NCBI GenBank assembly: GCA_032718475.1
Contig: JAUCBJ010006642.1
Span: 1-56,387, forward strand
DNA: 56,387 nucleotides
Reading direction: 5' to 3'
Source: Nemertoderma westbladi
Lineage: Eukaryota > Xenacoelomorpha > Nemertodermatida > Nemertodermatidae
In this document: in pieces, positions 31,021 through 43,375 of the stretch
How positions within the stretch are numbered: the stretch's first letter is position 1
Layout of the letters: every line of letters starts with the position of its first letter
Program-made: the position numbers and the translations under genes
Notes under the pieces: generated by a model
Database searches by the model: none
The model's input: only the letters and a program-made list of their open reading frames with translations
What the model was told of the DNA's origin: nothing

Positions 31021-33290
31021 TTACAGTATGTGTACCTACCTACTAAGTTACTTTCTTTACCACCATCACCCTAATTAGTAGCACCTCTTGAGATACCTAT
31101 ACCCATATGTGAGAAGTCTGGCATATAGCGATCTACAACCGATCCATCAATCGTTAATTAATAACTTGATAATAAATTGATAACTATTGTATGTAATGAG
31201 ATACTATTGTGTGGATGAATATTATAATTTATTCGTTACCATGGAAGCGAGGATGATCCCCTTCCAACTTGTTTTTTACAAATAATATTTGAAGTCTCCA
31301 TGGTTACCATAAAATAAAATTCATGGTCGATCAAGATCAGTACTGACCTGGTTTGTATTAACAGTGATCAGCAAAACTTGGTAGCATATTTATTCTTAAT
31401 AGAGATGTTTGACTTGCCAATGAACCTATCTAACCAATCTATCCTACCATAACATATTTTTGAGTTTGAATAAAAACTCGTTATTTAACTGCTGAAATGG
31501 AATTTAGTCTGGTTATTTAATGCCACAGCATGCCACATAATCTATGGGAATCTTTGTTAATTCTACAGTTAGCAATAAGACTTACAGGATTATAAATTCG
31601 AGCATAGAATTCTCAGTGTGTGGATAGAAAATGATGGATTTAACAAAATGCAAGCAAAATCCTACTGCATAAATGATACACAATTTTTGATAGTTTCTTT
31701 TAATATCTAAAATTGATAGATGAATATTATACAATGATAAATATAAATTATGAATTATATTAAATCTAAAATATAGGCATAAGAATGTGTGAAACTCAGT
31801 AACTGCAACGAACTTTTAATTAGCCCATAAATAAGTGCGGCTCAAACACAATTAACTCTTTTCAGTAAACCTAATTAACCTTTCTGTAGTTGTAGTTCCA
31901 TGTATTCAACACTTCTTCATAGTAAATTAAATACAACTTATAAAATGTACTCATTCAACTGGAAATATTATTAACAAGATAAATCCCTTTCATTATTAAT
32001 AAACTACTTAACCCCACGTAATTACCCAAATTGGCATGGCTAAAGAATTACCAATCATTGATCCGGTTTCGTGTTCCATTATTCAAAACTTAGCTAAAAC
32101 AAAGTGTGCCAATTGGTATCTGATACTTATATATAATACTATACTGTATACTAGCATCGCTTTAATCCCATTAGCTTGGGTGAATTGCGCATTAATGTTA
32201 GTTTCTTTGAACTACAGGATATATTTTCCGCAGGGGTTTGGTGTTTCTGCATAAGTTGATTCATAAGATATCCTGAAATCTACATACTAGAGTGCTATGC
32301 ACGTGTGTGTTAGTGACATGTACAAACACGACTCGGAAACTGATGACTGAAGGTAACCTTTTTTATTCAAATTATTATTCTTATTTCAAGTATTGAAATT
32401 CTAAAATCGGTTTAAGACTTCTATATATCATATTATTAAAATTCTTTGTTTGATGGTGAACCTATTCTATTAATGATAATTATTTGCCTCGGGAATTCAT
32501 TTGTAGATATGTCTTGCCCTTCCATACATTACAATTACGTTTGAGATAACAGAAAGAAGTAATGTGTTCAGAAATGCAAAACATATGGGTTGGTGAATGA
32601 GGATAGGCTTATGGGTGCATGGATGGGGCAATTAATTACGCGTAGGGTGACGACATTACTCATATTCTGAAGGGAGATTACGAATTCTACATACTTTCGA
32701 AATCTACCTAATTTAGGAAAACATTGAATGTTTATGAATTGAGATGAACACAGAGAGATATATTTATATTGGTTCTATTGGTTCAACTATCTCGTAACAG
32801 AATAATTATTGCATAGGTAATATTTCTGACATAATCGTTACTTCTAACTACTACCACCTTCTAGTATCAAAATCTCCATGAATGAAACATTTAACGATAG
32901 ATGGATAAACAGATATTGATACATGAACAATTTAACCATGATACACATAATATTACAGGCTCCAGCGTATGCCCCTAGGAATTTATTATAGAATATTTTG
33001 TTATATAATTTTTCAAAAACTAAATATGATTAAATTATTATTAATATTATCATTAAATTATTTCTATCTAAAATAGTTTTTTTTCAATTTGCTATTTCAT
33101 TTAATTTTCAAGTTTATATTAAAAATTGCATTGCACAAGTACACTGAATTAAATTTAACTTTCAAATTTCCCACCACCACATTCTCATAACGAATTTGGA
33201 AATAATATAGTTGCCCTACAATAGAGCAAACATTGCTGCCACTGATGCTGACTCCAGTACAACCTTACAATGTATCAGGTTGGCTATCAG
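31021..33290. other. AT-rich non-coding DNA
   Basis: No supported gene. A short inverted repeat (GTTACCATGGA / TCCATGGTTAC) lies at about 31,236 and 31,297. The 72-codon frame at 32,036 has no domain. Confidence 0.5.
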
Positions 33291-33299
33291 CGTTCGTTG

Positions 33300-34275
33300 C
33301 TCAGCCTGATCGATGTGTCAGCGACTGCACATTGGATGGGCGTCTAGAAACTGATCTGCACCCCCGCAGACAAAGCAGAGAGGACCTCAGTAAGGCGAAG
33401 TTCAGCATGCGACGCACCCATATCACGCACTCAGAGTACCGCAGTTCCCGTTTATCAGCTAGCTTCATGGACAGCCGCTTAATAAACTGGCTAGCTGCTG
33501 GGGAAGCTCCACCATACGCTGAGAAGATACGCTGGGATGAAGCTGGCATGCTCCACCTCATGTATCCTCTCCCCATACTTCAGCTTCTTCCTCCCTTCGT
33601 GATGGGCATGTGCGGCTTCCAGGGACATTGTTGCGTTAGTGGCTGCTAGGGGGTTGAACACAGATACATCAATGAATGATTTCTGGAACCTACCACCCCA
33701 GAAATCCGACACATCCAGCCTCGCCTCCTGGTCTGTCGAGGTAGATTGTTTTAAAAAAGACTCCCCTGTAAGAGGCTGTAACATCGGCTCAATCCCGACG
33801 TTATGGGCCAACCCCGTCAAGGTGTCCACCACGAAATCTCGTATCTCGTGCCGAATGGAGGAGGGGAATCCTTCTGTGGGACACGATAGTACATGGGAAG
33901 GAGAAAATCGCTCCTCACAGGCACAACGAGATGGAAGGTTTTTTGCTGTCCACCCAAAACGGAGACAGTTGTAGTCGATCGGCTGGGCTTCTTTAGTAGC
34001 AATGCTGGCAGCACAATGAGAGCAGTAAAGGAGGTATTTCACAGTGGGTTGTCAACAGTAGCCAGACCGACAATCCTCGCCATCTCACTCACCAGTTCCC
34101 GACCAGCGGCCCCCGGGGGGACTATAAAAAGGTTTGGTTGCCAGTGCATAATGATATCGTACACTTGATGTATTGAAGTCTCAAGCTCGGGACAGGAAAG
34201 TCTACAATTCCACCATGAAACTAACTCTGCCTCTGTAGATGGGGGACCCGAAACCAAAGGGACAGACACGGACAC
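33300..34275 (-). pseudogene. C-terminal relic of a non-LTR element with restriction-like endonuclease
   Basis: Three frames in order make one broken protein. The first piece (34,275-34,039) has 'HWQPNLFIVPPGAAG'. The second (34,042-33,491) has a zinc-type motif 'CACEERFSPSHVLSC', then 'IRHEIRDFV', 'EPMLQPLTGE', 'ARLDVSDFWGGRF' and 'FIDVSVFNPLA', the layout of a PD-(D/E)XK nuclease as in site-specific LINEs. The third (33,576-33,301) has 'WVRRMLNFALLRSSLLCLRG', the usual end of this widespread invertebrate family. The reverse transcriptase core is missing. Frameshifts make it dead. Confidence 0.8.
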
Positions 34276-34280
34276 GGCAA

Positions 34281-35200
34281 CTACTGGAACAAAGCTGCCA
34301 ACCCCCGGACCAGCCCCCTGAGAAACAACCCCCGGGTCACAGACTGACCGACACCCCCCTTGGTAACCGACTGGTGTTTACCCTGGATAATAGACTGACT
34401 AGCACCCCCAGACTGACAAACACTGGAGTTGATTATCGTATTATTGAATTAAATTATTCATATCCAAAATAGTAATCTTCCATAAATTTTAACTCGTCAT
34501 ATCTACTATAAGAGCTGTTACTATGGGACTCAAGAGTCAAAGAGTCAAATACCGTATTCAAATATGGTAAAGCACATAAGGGTTACACGAGTCTCTTGTG
34601 CTTTACCATGCCACTGTTATTAGGAAAACATACCACAGGGCATTGCAAAATACACAATAATTACAAAGTTACAACAATTCTAGAGCACTAAATAAAAATT
34701 CAATGGTTTTGTTTTTCCTAGAATAAAACTCATAGGTGAGCCAGCATGGCGTCCTAAACCAAGCAGCCGGAATTAACTAGCTAAACTTGGAAATTGAAGG
34801 TAAATCGAAAAATCAAACATTTCGTGAAAATTTGAATCAATTTTCATGTTTATTTCTGTTCTTTCAAACCTGTTAGCAAATATTTTTATTACGGTTTAGA
34901 TATTCTAGAATATTAGCTAGTTTCGAAATCTAGAATTCGAAATCTTTTAACTAATTAATTTGTAAAATTGGCACGGTAACGCACAAGAGAGCCGTTACTA
35001 TTGCAATTTCTTCCGTTTCTATGTTTAAGACCCTCTACAAAACCAGCGCGCAACCATTTGGTGAAGTCTATCCAAATTTTTTATAATGTCCCATATCTAT
35101 ACTAAATATCTATGTGGGGTGGCACAGTCAAATAAAAAAATTCCTACGGGGTCATAGACTGGATGCTGTATTACAATGAACATTTAAATTTGAACATGGT
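34281..35200. other. Non-coding DNA with a hairpin
   Basis: At about 34,565-34,611 ATGGTAAAGCACA and its complement TGTGCTTTACCAT bracket a ~20-nt loop. No gene is seen. Confidence 0.5.
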
Positions 35201-35470
35201 TTACTTACACCCTCTATAAAACTTGATATCTTGACAATTGGCAGTCCCAATGCAGCGTGCATTAAGAATGCTATGCCGGCATATCAACAAAGTTGCACCG
35301 CCACAACTACAACCACAATTCACAATTCTTGTGAATGTGGCTTCAAGAGATTTGGTGTCCTCAGCTGTTAGAGCCCAGCATGGACTCGAGTATATGAAGT
35401 ATAATCGAGCTCGAGCAATGTTACCATCCTGGATCAAACAGAGAAACAAGGCGAAAAATATGTAGACAGT
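35201..35470 (-). pseudogene. LINE reverse-transcriptase thumb fragment
   Basis: The minus strand reads 'YSSPCWALTAEDTKSLEATF..RIV' with a short remainder. This resembles the 'YG.E.WALT..D...LEA' word common after the LINE palm domain. Only about 90 residues remain, with no catalytic motif. The match is modest. Confidence 0.5.
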
Positions 35471-36740
35471 CGAGGTCACATCCCATGTCATGGGTAGCCC
35501 TTACTTATCCAATTATAGCATATTGACTAGAACCCAGGCACAGCGCATTTTTTAAACTATACTTCTAGAAATCCATTTTATTGCAGGTTCTGAAATTGCG
35601 TTCTCAATGGCTAAACACAATATTCAATCAACAGTTCCATGCTGTTTTAAAACAAAGCCACTATTAACCAAAATTATTATTCAAAATTATCTGCCAGTTG
35701 GCTAAAATAAACAGAGGTTAATTGGGGAAAGCTTGCTAATAAAAGTTCTGGGCTAGTTTTAAAAAATATAGATTCCTAAAATAATTTGAATTTAAATTGA
35801 AAGGATGAACCACACTTTGGCATTTTTAATGTTGCAGCATGAAAAGTTGTAACCCTTTTTGAAATAACATTATAATGCGAAGCTTAAAAAATAATTATTG
35901 AAATAAATTACTTTTAAGTAAGAATTACAGTAATTCATAAAAAATAGTTGTTATTTCGTTAGCTATCAACCTCTGTTAGAGGCCTTCATCAGTTTTAATT
36001 AAACATGAAGGAAATTTAGAGTTCAAATATATTAGTGCATGACAAACCACAACAACCAAAATTAGCCCAATTAGGAATTAGCCCACCAATAATCAATATA
36101 TTATTAGTTCCAATAATTCAAATATGTGTCATGCATAAAAACATATCCAAGAACCAAGGTAACACATATGGGAATAATAATAGATATACAATATCTCCCT
36201 TAATACAACAACCATTTTTGACGGGTCGGAGGACCCCCCCCCCCCCCATAATTTATTTCAAATTTCAATCATATCCTACGAAATTTGGTATGATGATTGT
36301 TCGACGAATTTTTTAATTTATGAGTTATTTAGATAAAACAAGCCATTAAAAAACGCATTTTTAGCAATATTTAACCATCTCCACCATTTATTTTTCATCT
36401 TTGGAATGTAATATGGATTCCATTAAAACCGCCTTTATCTGCAGATTCCGAATCTGGAAATCGTTTTAAATTTCATCAAAATTGCCAAAGATATTATCAA
36501 AATACTAAAGTGTAAATTTTCAGACCGAAATCCCTATAATTCTAACGTTTTATTTACTTAATCTAGAATAATGAATAACTCATAATGAAGAAAACAAGAG
36601 AGTTTTAACATGAGAGTCAACTAGATAATAGTTAATATTTTACAATAAAACACTCTTGTGCTCTAACACGTTGTTTACAGTCTGAGTGGGATTATTTCCT
36701 TCAGGCATGCAATTCAATAGAGTCAGAACTTACACCGATT
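35471..36740. other. Non-coding DNA
   Basis: A C run (about 14 bases) lies at 36,233-36,247. No gene is supported. Confidence 0.45.
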
Positions 36741-36754
36741 TGTTCCTGCCTAGT

Positions 36755-37620
36755 TGACCAATGTATTCCAGCTTTGTTTGGATCTACTCCCATTCAAACA
36801 CTGGACCCTCTACTGCTCCTTCTTATGCGACACGGTGTCCTGGGGATCAGGGATCCTCTTATTCGTCGTTGCGTTCCTCACACCTTGCATCATCATTGGG
36901 CACAACAAAGATTGCGGAGTCCATCAAGAACGGCCTGGAGTTACTTATGGCAGACCACAATGCCTGCTTCAACGAGGCCCTTAAAGATTGCAGGCAGACC
37001 TTAGATAACACATGCAAAGCCTAATTCTTCGAGGCACTCAAGGTTCTTTCTCTGGACTGGTGTTGTACAGTAAATCGGGCAGCACCGTACAAGACTGGGT
37101 GGCTGGCTCACAGCCCATTCACACCCCCACATAACCCATTGACCAAACTGATCTAAACCCAGTCATTCCATGATGGCCTCGCTCTACGTTATGGCCTGTC
37201 ACCTCCTGACATTCACATTAATTGTGAGGTGTGTGGTGATGCGTTTAGCACAGCGCATGCCCTTAGCTGTAAGGTTATTCGTCGGCATGATGAGGTTAGG
37301 GACGTCTGGGGACCTTTTTGCGGAGGACTTTGGCTCATAAAATGATGAGCGCGACGTCAACAACGGGCGATCAGTCGATGGAGTGATCTGGTCTCTAGAG
37401 GTGTTTGTACGAACCAGATTGTATATTTCGATTAAGAATCTCGACTCTGCTTCCTACTATGTACGATCAAATGCCTCTGACGAGACCTTACTCACCCAAA
37501 TGGAACGTGTCAAGCGGGCCCACTACCAGGAGCCCTGTGAGACACGCCGTATTTACTTCAGTCATCTCGTGTGCTCAACTGATGGTGTGTGGGGGGCGGA
37601 AGCTCATATTATAAAATGGA
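36755..37620 (+). pseudogene. C-terminal relic of a second restriction-endonuclease-type LINE
   Basis: On the plus strand near 37,165-37,300 the reading is 'DGLALRYGLSPPDIHINCEVC' then 'AFSTAHALSC', and a little later 'RRHDEVRD'. This is the CxxC...HxLSC...RHxExRD zinc/nuclease lead-in of such LINEs. After a frameshift, 37,383-37,614 continues 'YYVRSNASDETLL' and 'FSHLVCSTDGVWG'. Upstream pieces (36,761-37,024) probably belong to the same protein. It differs in sequence from the relic at 33.3-34.3 kb, so it is a separate family. Confidence 0.7.
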
Positions 37621-37651
37621 TGGTTATAAAATGTTATAAAATTTTGAAAAA

Positions 37652-37676
37652 TGTGGGGGGGGGGGGGGGGGGGGGT
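37652..37676. repeat. Poly-G tract
   Basis: More than 20 consecutive G bases. Assembly length here is likely unreliable. Confidence 0.9.
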
Positions 37677-37894
37677 AAACTGCAAAAGTACCAAGGCGAG
37701 ATTGTGTAGTACAATAAGCTGCAGGCACTAAAATCCATAGTTACTGAAATCCTTACATTTGCAATCATGTGTCGCTCTAATATGATATATTACATAAACT
37801 GTAGTATATAGTAAATAATGTAGATTATAGTCTGATGATTTATTCGCCTTTATTGTTAATTAGGATTCAGAAGTGTACATAACATGATAGGTTA

Positions 37895-38108
37895 TAACTT
37901 TGATAAGAGCTGTCAGCTTGTCTTGAGCTGAAGGTCCACCAAAGAAAGGTCACTTCGCCTAATTTTGTCAAGGCAGAACAACACCATTGCCGCATTGAGG
38001 TAATAACTTTAAATAAGAGCTGTCAGCTTGTCTTGAGCTCAAGGACCAATAAAGGTGTCATCACCTAATTTCGTCTATGGCAGTACAACACCATTGCCGT
38101 ATTGTTTG
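37895..38108. repeat. Tandem duplication, ~105-bp unit
   Basis: 'agagctgtcagcttgtcttgagct' and 'acaacaccattgccg.attg' each occur twice in the same order, about 110 bp apart. The copies differ at several positions. Confidence 0.85.
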
Positions 38109-38109
38109 G

Positions 38110-38620
38110 ATTTGGTGTAAGTTACCCAAACATGCTTGCTTATATATATGTTAATATAGTCTACAATGTATACTATATTAACTAGAAAGCCAGCAAGCTG
38201 GCTGGAAGGAGCCCGGGGGAAGAATCATAGCCAAGACTATTACAAAGAACTATGTCAGTCAGCAGTAAGTAAACTAAACAATTGTCTAAACTGAAAGGCA
38301 TGAGGCTAGCTGACTTTGTGGCTCGCCCCACAAAATAAAAAATGAAACTTTGCTACCACTAACAAAAATATGATATGAAGCAAATAATTTCATTATCAAG
38401 CACGTTTACAAGATATAAGATACGATTACCGAATATTTATAAAAAATGCCCATGATGTACAACCAGATAAATAACAACGAATAGAGCCAAATAATAAATT
38501 TAGTTTCCTTCTATAGGTAGTACCCCGTCGTCAAGCGGAATATCTCTTCCAAGTGAGTCCTATGTGAAGTGAATATATAATATAGGTACTCCTGCTAAGT
38601 TAGGCGGTAGGCCAGCGGGC
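38110..38620. other. Non-coding DNA with conserved repeat end, copy 2
   Basis: GTGGCTCGCCCCAC near 38,318 is the minus-orientation word shared with 14.9 and 52.3 kb. Nothing else is recognised. Confidence 0.5.
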
Positions 38621-38627
38621 TCCTTAA

Positions 38628-39339
38628 GGGGGGGGTACACCATTTTGGTCAAAAATATGTCGAAATTTTTTTTATCGTCTGTTATAATGCACCATTGAAT
38701 GGAGTTTCCAAATCTGAAAACCGCTATTTAATAGCTCTTTTAGTTTTCAAGTTATAACAATTTCCATTTAGGGATTCCTATAGAAATTACTATTACTATG
38801 TATAATGAAAGGTCGATTATCTCCAAATATTTTTTCCATGAAATTGTCAACTTCAAAACCCTACTACTTCTACAATTTTTGAGTAATTAGTCTGAAACTT
38901 TCTGTGGGTGTCTACATAGCCACCCTGCATAAAAGTATCAGACAACTTTTCGAAATTATTTGTTAATAAAATTTAATACTATTTATAACAAACCTAAAAA
39001 TTTAGCCTAAATTTGCAGCGCCACCTAGCGGTGCAGAATTATTTTCACAAAATTTCGCCTGATAGTTATGTTGCCCCACCTTTGTTCTATCATATAAGAA
39101 AACTTTCATGTGATTAGGTTCAAAACTGTAAAAGCCTTAGGGTTTTAAGCGCAACCAAGTTTTTTTTATTGTTAACTAGTATTAACTAATATTAAAAAGC
39201 GAAAAAAAAAAATTTTCTGACCTGTCATGTAGAATAGCATCTTACGCACCTATATTCCAAATTATAGCCAAAACCAAACAATTTTGAAACGCTGAGAGTG
39301 ATAAATCGAAGAGTTGTCCGAAAATGGTGTACCCCCCCC
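38628..39339. mobile_element. MITE with TTAA target duplication and 19-bp terminal inverted repeats
   Basis: The ends are GGGGGGGGTACACCATTTT and its exact reverse complement. TTAA stands on both outer sides (38,624-38,627 and 39,340-39,343). The element is 712 bp with no coding capacity. TTAA duplications are made by piggyBac and Kolobok transposases; the superfamily cannot be decided from the ends alone. Exact repeat ends suggest fairly recent mobilisation by a source in trans. Confidence 0.9.
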
Positions 39340-39343
39340 TTAA

Positions 39344-39840
39344 ATACATACAAGGTCAACTTATAGGTCAATTATAGGTCAACTATAAAACATTTTGCAA
39401 TCCACAGTGAGTAACAACGACAATAGGACACAACACACAGCTTTGTGTAACTAAAATTCATTCTCCTGATCCACCACCTAACATAGCAGAGTGAGTACCC
39501 TTATCGTAGATCTACCCTTAGGAAGCACTGGGAGAGCAATCAGCTTATGGGGTAATACATTAGAAACCAACAGCTTATGTGTGAGTAAACATTGCCTTTC
39601 CTAATAGCCTAATAGTAAAATTTGGCAACCAACACGTTTTACTCCGACTGTGTATAATTCTGACATATATATAAGCCATATTTCATCGTGAACACCAGCT
39701 GTTATTTTACCATGACACCGAAAATGGCGCTGCGAGTAGTTTAGTTAATCTACGCATTCACTTTTTATTTTTTCATAATCAAAAAAGCGGGACCTCTCCA
39801 CAAACCTTGTAGGAGTATACACAGTAAATTTAAAACCAAC
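39344..39840. other. Non-coding DNA
   Basis: Nothing recognised. Confidence 0.4.
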
Positions 39841-39879
39841 AATGGCACAAAAGTTCGATCCCGATGCTCTTAAAAATGC

Positions 39880-40340
39880 CAAAGCTTCCTGAGCTGCTGT
39901 TTTTTGGTGGAACCAACAAGGCTAAAATCCGTTCCGAAACACAATTAAATAACCTTATGGCAGTTCCTGCCGAAAATCTCTAAAGTTTGGATTTTGACAT
40001 GCTAGCACGCATGCTCAATGGCTTTAAAGATGCGCTCTCCAAATATGTCGATCAGAACTATTTGGTAACAATAATTGAACAACCTACACCTGATGACTTG
40101 GATGTTGCACGCATTGATACATTTTCAAATGAGGTATTTTTCGTCAAGCCCGACCTTGAAAACCTAAGGTCGCACTATAATGCGACGCAAGGCTCTCAAA
40201 TTCCACATCCTACTGCTCCTGGTATTTTCCGAACCCCACTAATTGAATGCCACCCCAAATTAGATGATTTTAACATCAAAATAAATTATTTTGCATCAAA
40301 TAAATTTTTTGTAGCACCAATTCGCATCCCCCAATTTTGA
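39880..40340 (+). pseudogene. Unrecognised broken reading frame
   Basis: Reading from about 39,882 gives 'KLPELLFFGGTNKAK' and 'LMAVPAENL', then one stop at about 39,979, then 117 codons from 39,987 ('MDFDMLARMLNGFKDAL', 'NYLVTIIEQPTPDD', 'DTFSNEVFFVKP') to a stop at 40,338. The frame is continuous across the stop, and residue use looks protein-like. No domain was recognised. It may be a decayed host retrocopy or part of an unknown mobile element. Confidence 0.4.
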
Positions 40341-40614
40341 ATATCTAGACTAGTTCCAGCTAACCAATGAAATGTGATTGGTGATTGAATAAACTCAAAT
40401 TGAACTCATTTATTGCAGGATTTTGATGGTGATAGATGTAATATTAATTCTTTGTTGGTTTTTATCGATCATAAGATCTGGGGGGAGATGTATGAGCTAT
40501 TTTCTTCGGCCGCTAGGCCAGGGATTACACACAAAGTCTGACTACTTATTTATTTCCAGTGTCCCCAGAACTTTACTCCCCAGAGGAAATTCCAGTACTC
40601 AATTAGCTACCACT

Positions 40615-40765
40615 TAAGGATGCAAGGCAGAGGTGCGCCCTGGCTGGTCCCTTTAAAGCATTTGTGCCGAAACGAAAACTGCCCTGGTCCATGTAAGGAT
40701 CGAACCCTCGACCTACAGGAGATGTGAATTCAATGCAACCACTACACCAAGGTGGAACCTAGTAG
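40615..40765 (-). mobile_element. tRNA-derived SINE
   Basis: The minus strand starts GGTTCCACCTTGGTGTAGTGG (A box) and has GGTTCGATCC (B box) about 45 nt later, tRNA-like spacing. A body with 'gtttcggcacaaatgctttaaag' follows. Stems do not pair well enough for a functional tRNA gene. Confidence 0.75.
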
Positions 40766-41734
40766 TTAAAGTACTAATATGGTTTATATTACATTATATT
40801 GCACTATTGCACATTCATATATATATACACAGTCTCAGCTGGAAAAATTACAGTTTTCAATATGTTCCTAAGAGATTGCAGTATCTGATCATCTGATATC
40901 TGATATCTGATGCAGTATTGTAGTTGTTGTAATACCCACAATGTTACTGTGAAAACTATAAAAATAACACTTTGAATGTTCTGGTATTTGTGAATAGGAT
41001 TGATGGAGGAATATGTTGAGTAGAGTGTTTCAAAAGATTGAAATTATATTATGTATAGAGATATACCGCTTTTTCATTGCTGACTTCAAAAAAATACAGC
41101 GTGTTCGCGAATATAAAAAATTTTGAAATTAACTTGCAAATTATACACCAGCAAAAATATATCCTTTAAATATTTTATTTCCTTTAAATATTTGATATCC
41201 TTTTGAAACCGGGAATGCATCCTTATCTGATATAGACGACGGCGAATTTTACAATAGAGCGGAATCTCACAGATACATAATCCATGAATAAAGGATGTCC
41301 GCCTTTCTGCTAAACAATCAGATTAATTGATTAATCAGGAATTTTATATTGAATTTTGTGCGTATGATTGACAGATTTGGGGAATTTAATTTCATCAAGT
41401 CCAACTTCAATACACAAAATGGAATCTAATTTATTAAATACTACCACGTTTGGAGGTCCTTTGTGCAATTCACAGAAGGACTGAATATGAATATCTTTAA
41501 ATATAATGTATGGATGATATAAATAAATTATAAAATATTGAGGTTCTTTAGCTGGTTATATTATTTTAAATAAAGATACAATAGTAAACGTTTTCGACCT
41601 ACCGGTCTGCATCAGACTATGTCCTAGCAGAGTCTGATTACTGAACTCTACGCATTCATCCGTTCGTTTAAATATGATGGGTCTTACTTTGTCTTACTTA
41701 GAAATGCTTGTATCATGATATGACCCCTGGCATA
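40766..41734. other. AT-rich non-coding DNA
   Basis: Nothing recognised. Confidence 0.45.
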
Positions 41735-41910
41735 CCTATCTATACTAATACTAATACTACTATCGGCATGCTGAATTGCAGCTGAATTTTAATATTACAT
41801 ATATATGTATTAATTAAGAGTTGCCGGCTTGTCAACACAACCCCGCAGCCACAACTCCATATCACCCATGATATTTGCTAGATCATCCGCATCATCAAGG
41901 CCAGTTTCCT
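41735..41910 (-). pseudogene. LINE 3'-end fragment, family H copy 2
   Basis: It has CGGCATGCTGAATTGCAGC and CTA triplets, then 'ctagatcatccgcatcatcaaggccagt', matching the copies at 22.6 and 42.9 kb. It is shorter and more diverged than they are. Confidence 0.7.
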
Positions 41911-42904
41911 GACAATATTCTGATCCTGGTTTATATATTTGCACTTACTCATTAAACTAAAAAAAGTTGGTTCCTGCAAAAAACAACTTGTGTTACTTTA
42001 CATAAAAGTATGCTAACTAGTTTTTATTTTTAGTATTACTCGTAGTTCGGCAACTGCATTGTTTTAGTTTGTTTGGTTAAGAAGTTTACATAGGCCAGTA
42101 TTGGTTGACTGAAGAAGGTACGTAATGTGTATCCCATTGCGCCTCATAATAGCCTCTCGTCAACAAGCCAACCCCACCGACTAGCGGCACTGGCTGTTTC
42201 CGCTGACGGGGGTCTGTCGAACAACGCGTCCTTGATGCAGTAGTGGCCCTCTTTTGAGTTTATATAAGGTGTTGGTATAAGACGTTAATTAATTAAATCG
42301 GCCAATGTAACTTATAAACAACATATGCTCTCAACAGAACCGCCAGAGAATTAATTTTAGATTAATAAAGTTTATCACGTATTCTCGCTTATTCTCAAAT
42401 CTGAGTGGCTAAACAATAGGGTGATAATCTCTGTTTATAACGAATTAACAGATAAAATGAATTAAAATGTATTTCACATCACTGTGAATTTATCCTTATA
42501 ACTTTTTCCAGAACTTGAGTAGTACTCTAGTGCGTTAAATGTTATTTGGGATATGGAAATTCATTAATCTTTGAATAATCATGAATAATATATATATACA
42601 GCGGATATTAAGCCGCAGATTTAACAATACAGTTGAAATATAGTTTCTCTTTAACTTGAGAGTTTATTCAAAATAGTACAATGAATGAGAGGATATGTAT
42701 TAATTATTCTTTGTTGAAAGAAAAGTTTGTGATATCCGTTAGGGTTTGTCTCTTTTTCAATAATCCTATTGATACCCTATTCATCCCCCAATATCAACTT
42801 ATGAAGCCAGTCTGCTGGTTGGCTAGTTTGAAGCATTCACAATGTTAGCTTGTGGCCTGCCTGCCTATCTATGCCTAGATATAGACTAAGAATTCACGAT
42901 TTCC
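41911..42904. other. Non-coding DNA
   Basis: No gene is seen. A GC-richer patch lies at 42,150-42,240. Confidence 0.4.
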
Positions 42905-43195
42905 ATCCTCTCTCTGTGTATGATATCAAGTGCAGGACATTGCTTTCGCCGTGAGGACCAGCCAGTGCATAATCTTGCACTTTGGCAGCCTCATGGAGTG
43001 AATAAGCATGGTGGACAGCACATGACTTTCTGGAGACGCATCTTAAAGGACACTGGCCTTCAAGATGCGGATGATCTAGCAAATGTCATGGGTGATAGGG
43101 AGTTGTGGCAGTGCAATTTTGTCGATAAGCCGTCACAGCATTCTTAAAAATGCAGCTGCAATGCAGCATGCCGATCCTAGTAGTAGTAGTAGGTT
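42905..43195 (+). pseudogene. LINE 3'-end fragment, family H copy 3
   Basis: From 42,920 it encodes 'SSAGHCFRREDQPV', 'ALWQPHGVNKHGG' and 'FWRRILKDTGLQDADDL' up to a stop at about 43,145. This is the zinc-like GHC..R and C-terminal end of a LINE protein. The 3' UTR TGCAGCTGCAATGCAGCATG and a short (TAG)n tail follow. It is truncated at the 5' end. Confidence 0.8.
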
Positions 43196-43375
43196 CGAAT
43201 GCGCGGGATATCATTAACAAAGGGCAAGGGGCGCAGAGGTTTGTAAATATTGGAAATAGCTAAAATCATGTAGCACCTATGTAATTTTGATTACACTTCT
43301 AGGAGCAAAATGGAAAAATTGTTTATAGAATGGTCTATGAAATATTTTACAATTTCGAATTTATCACCCATCATA

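Noticed and set aside
32036-32254. 72-codon frame with a hydrophobic stretch
   Set aside because: No homology word, no splice context, and AT-rich DNA often gives hydrophobic chance frames.
40680-40765. Functional tRNA gene
   Set aside because: The A and B boxes are present, but acceptor and anticodon stems pair poorly and a SINE body follows.
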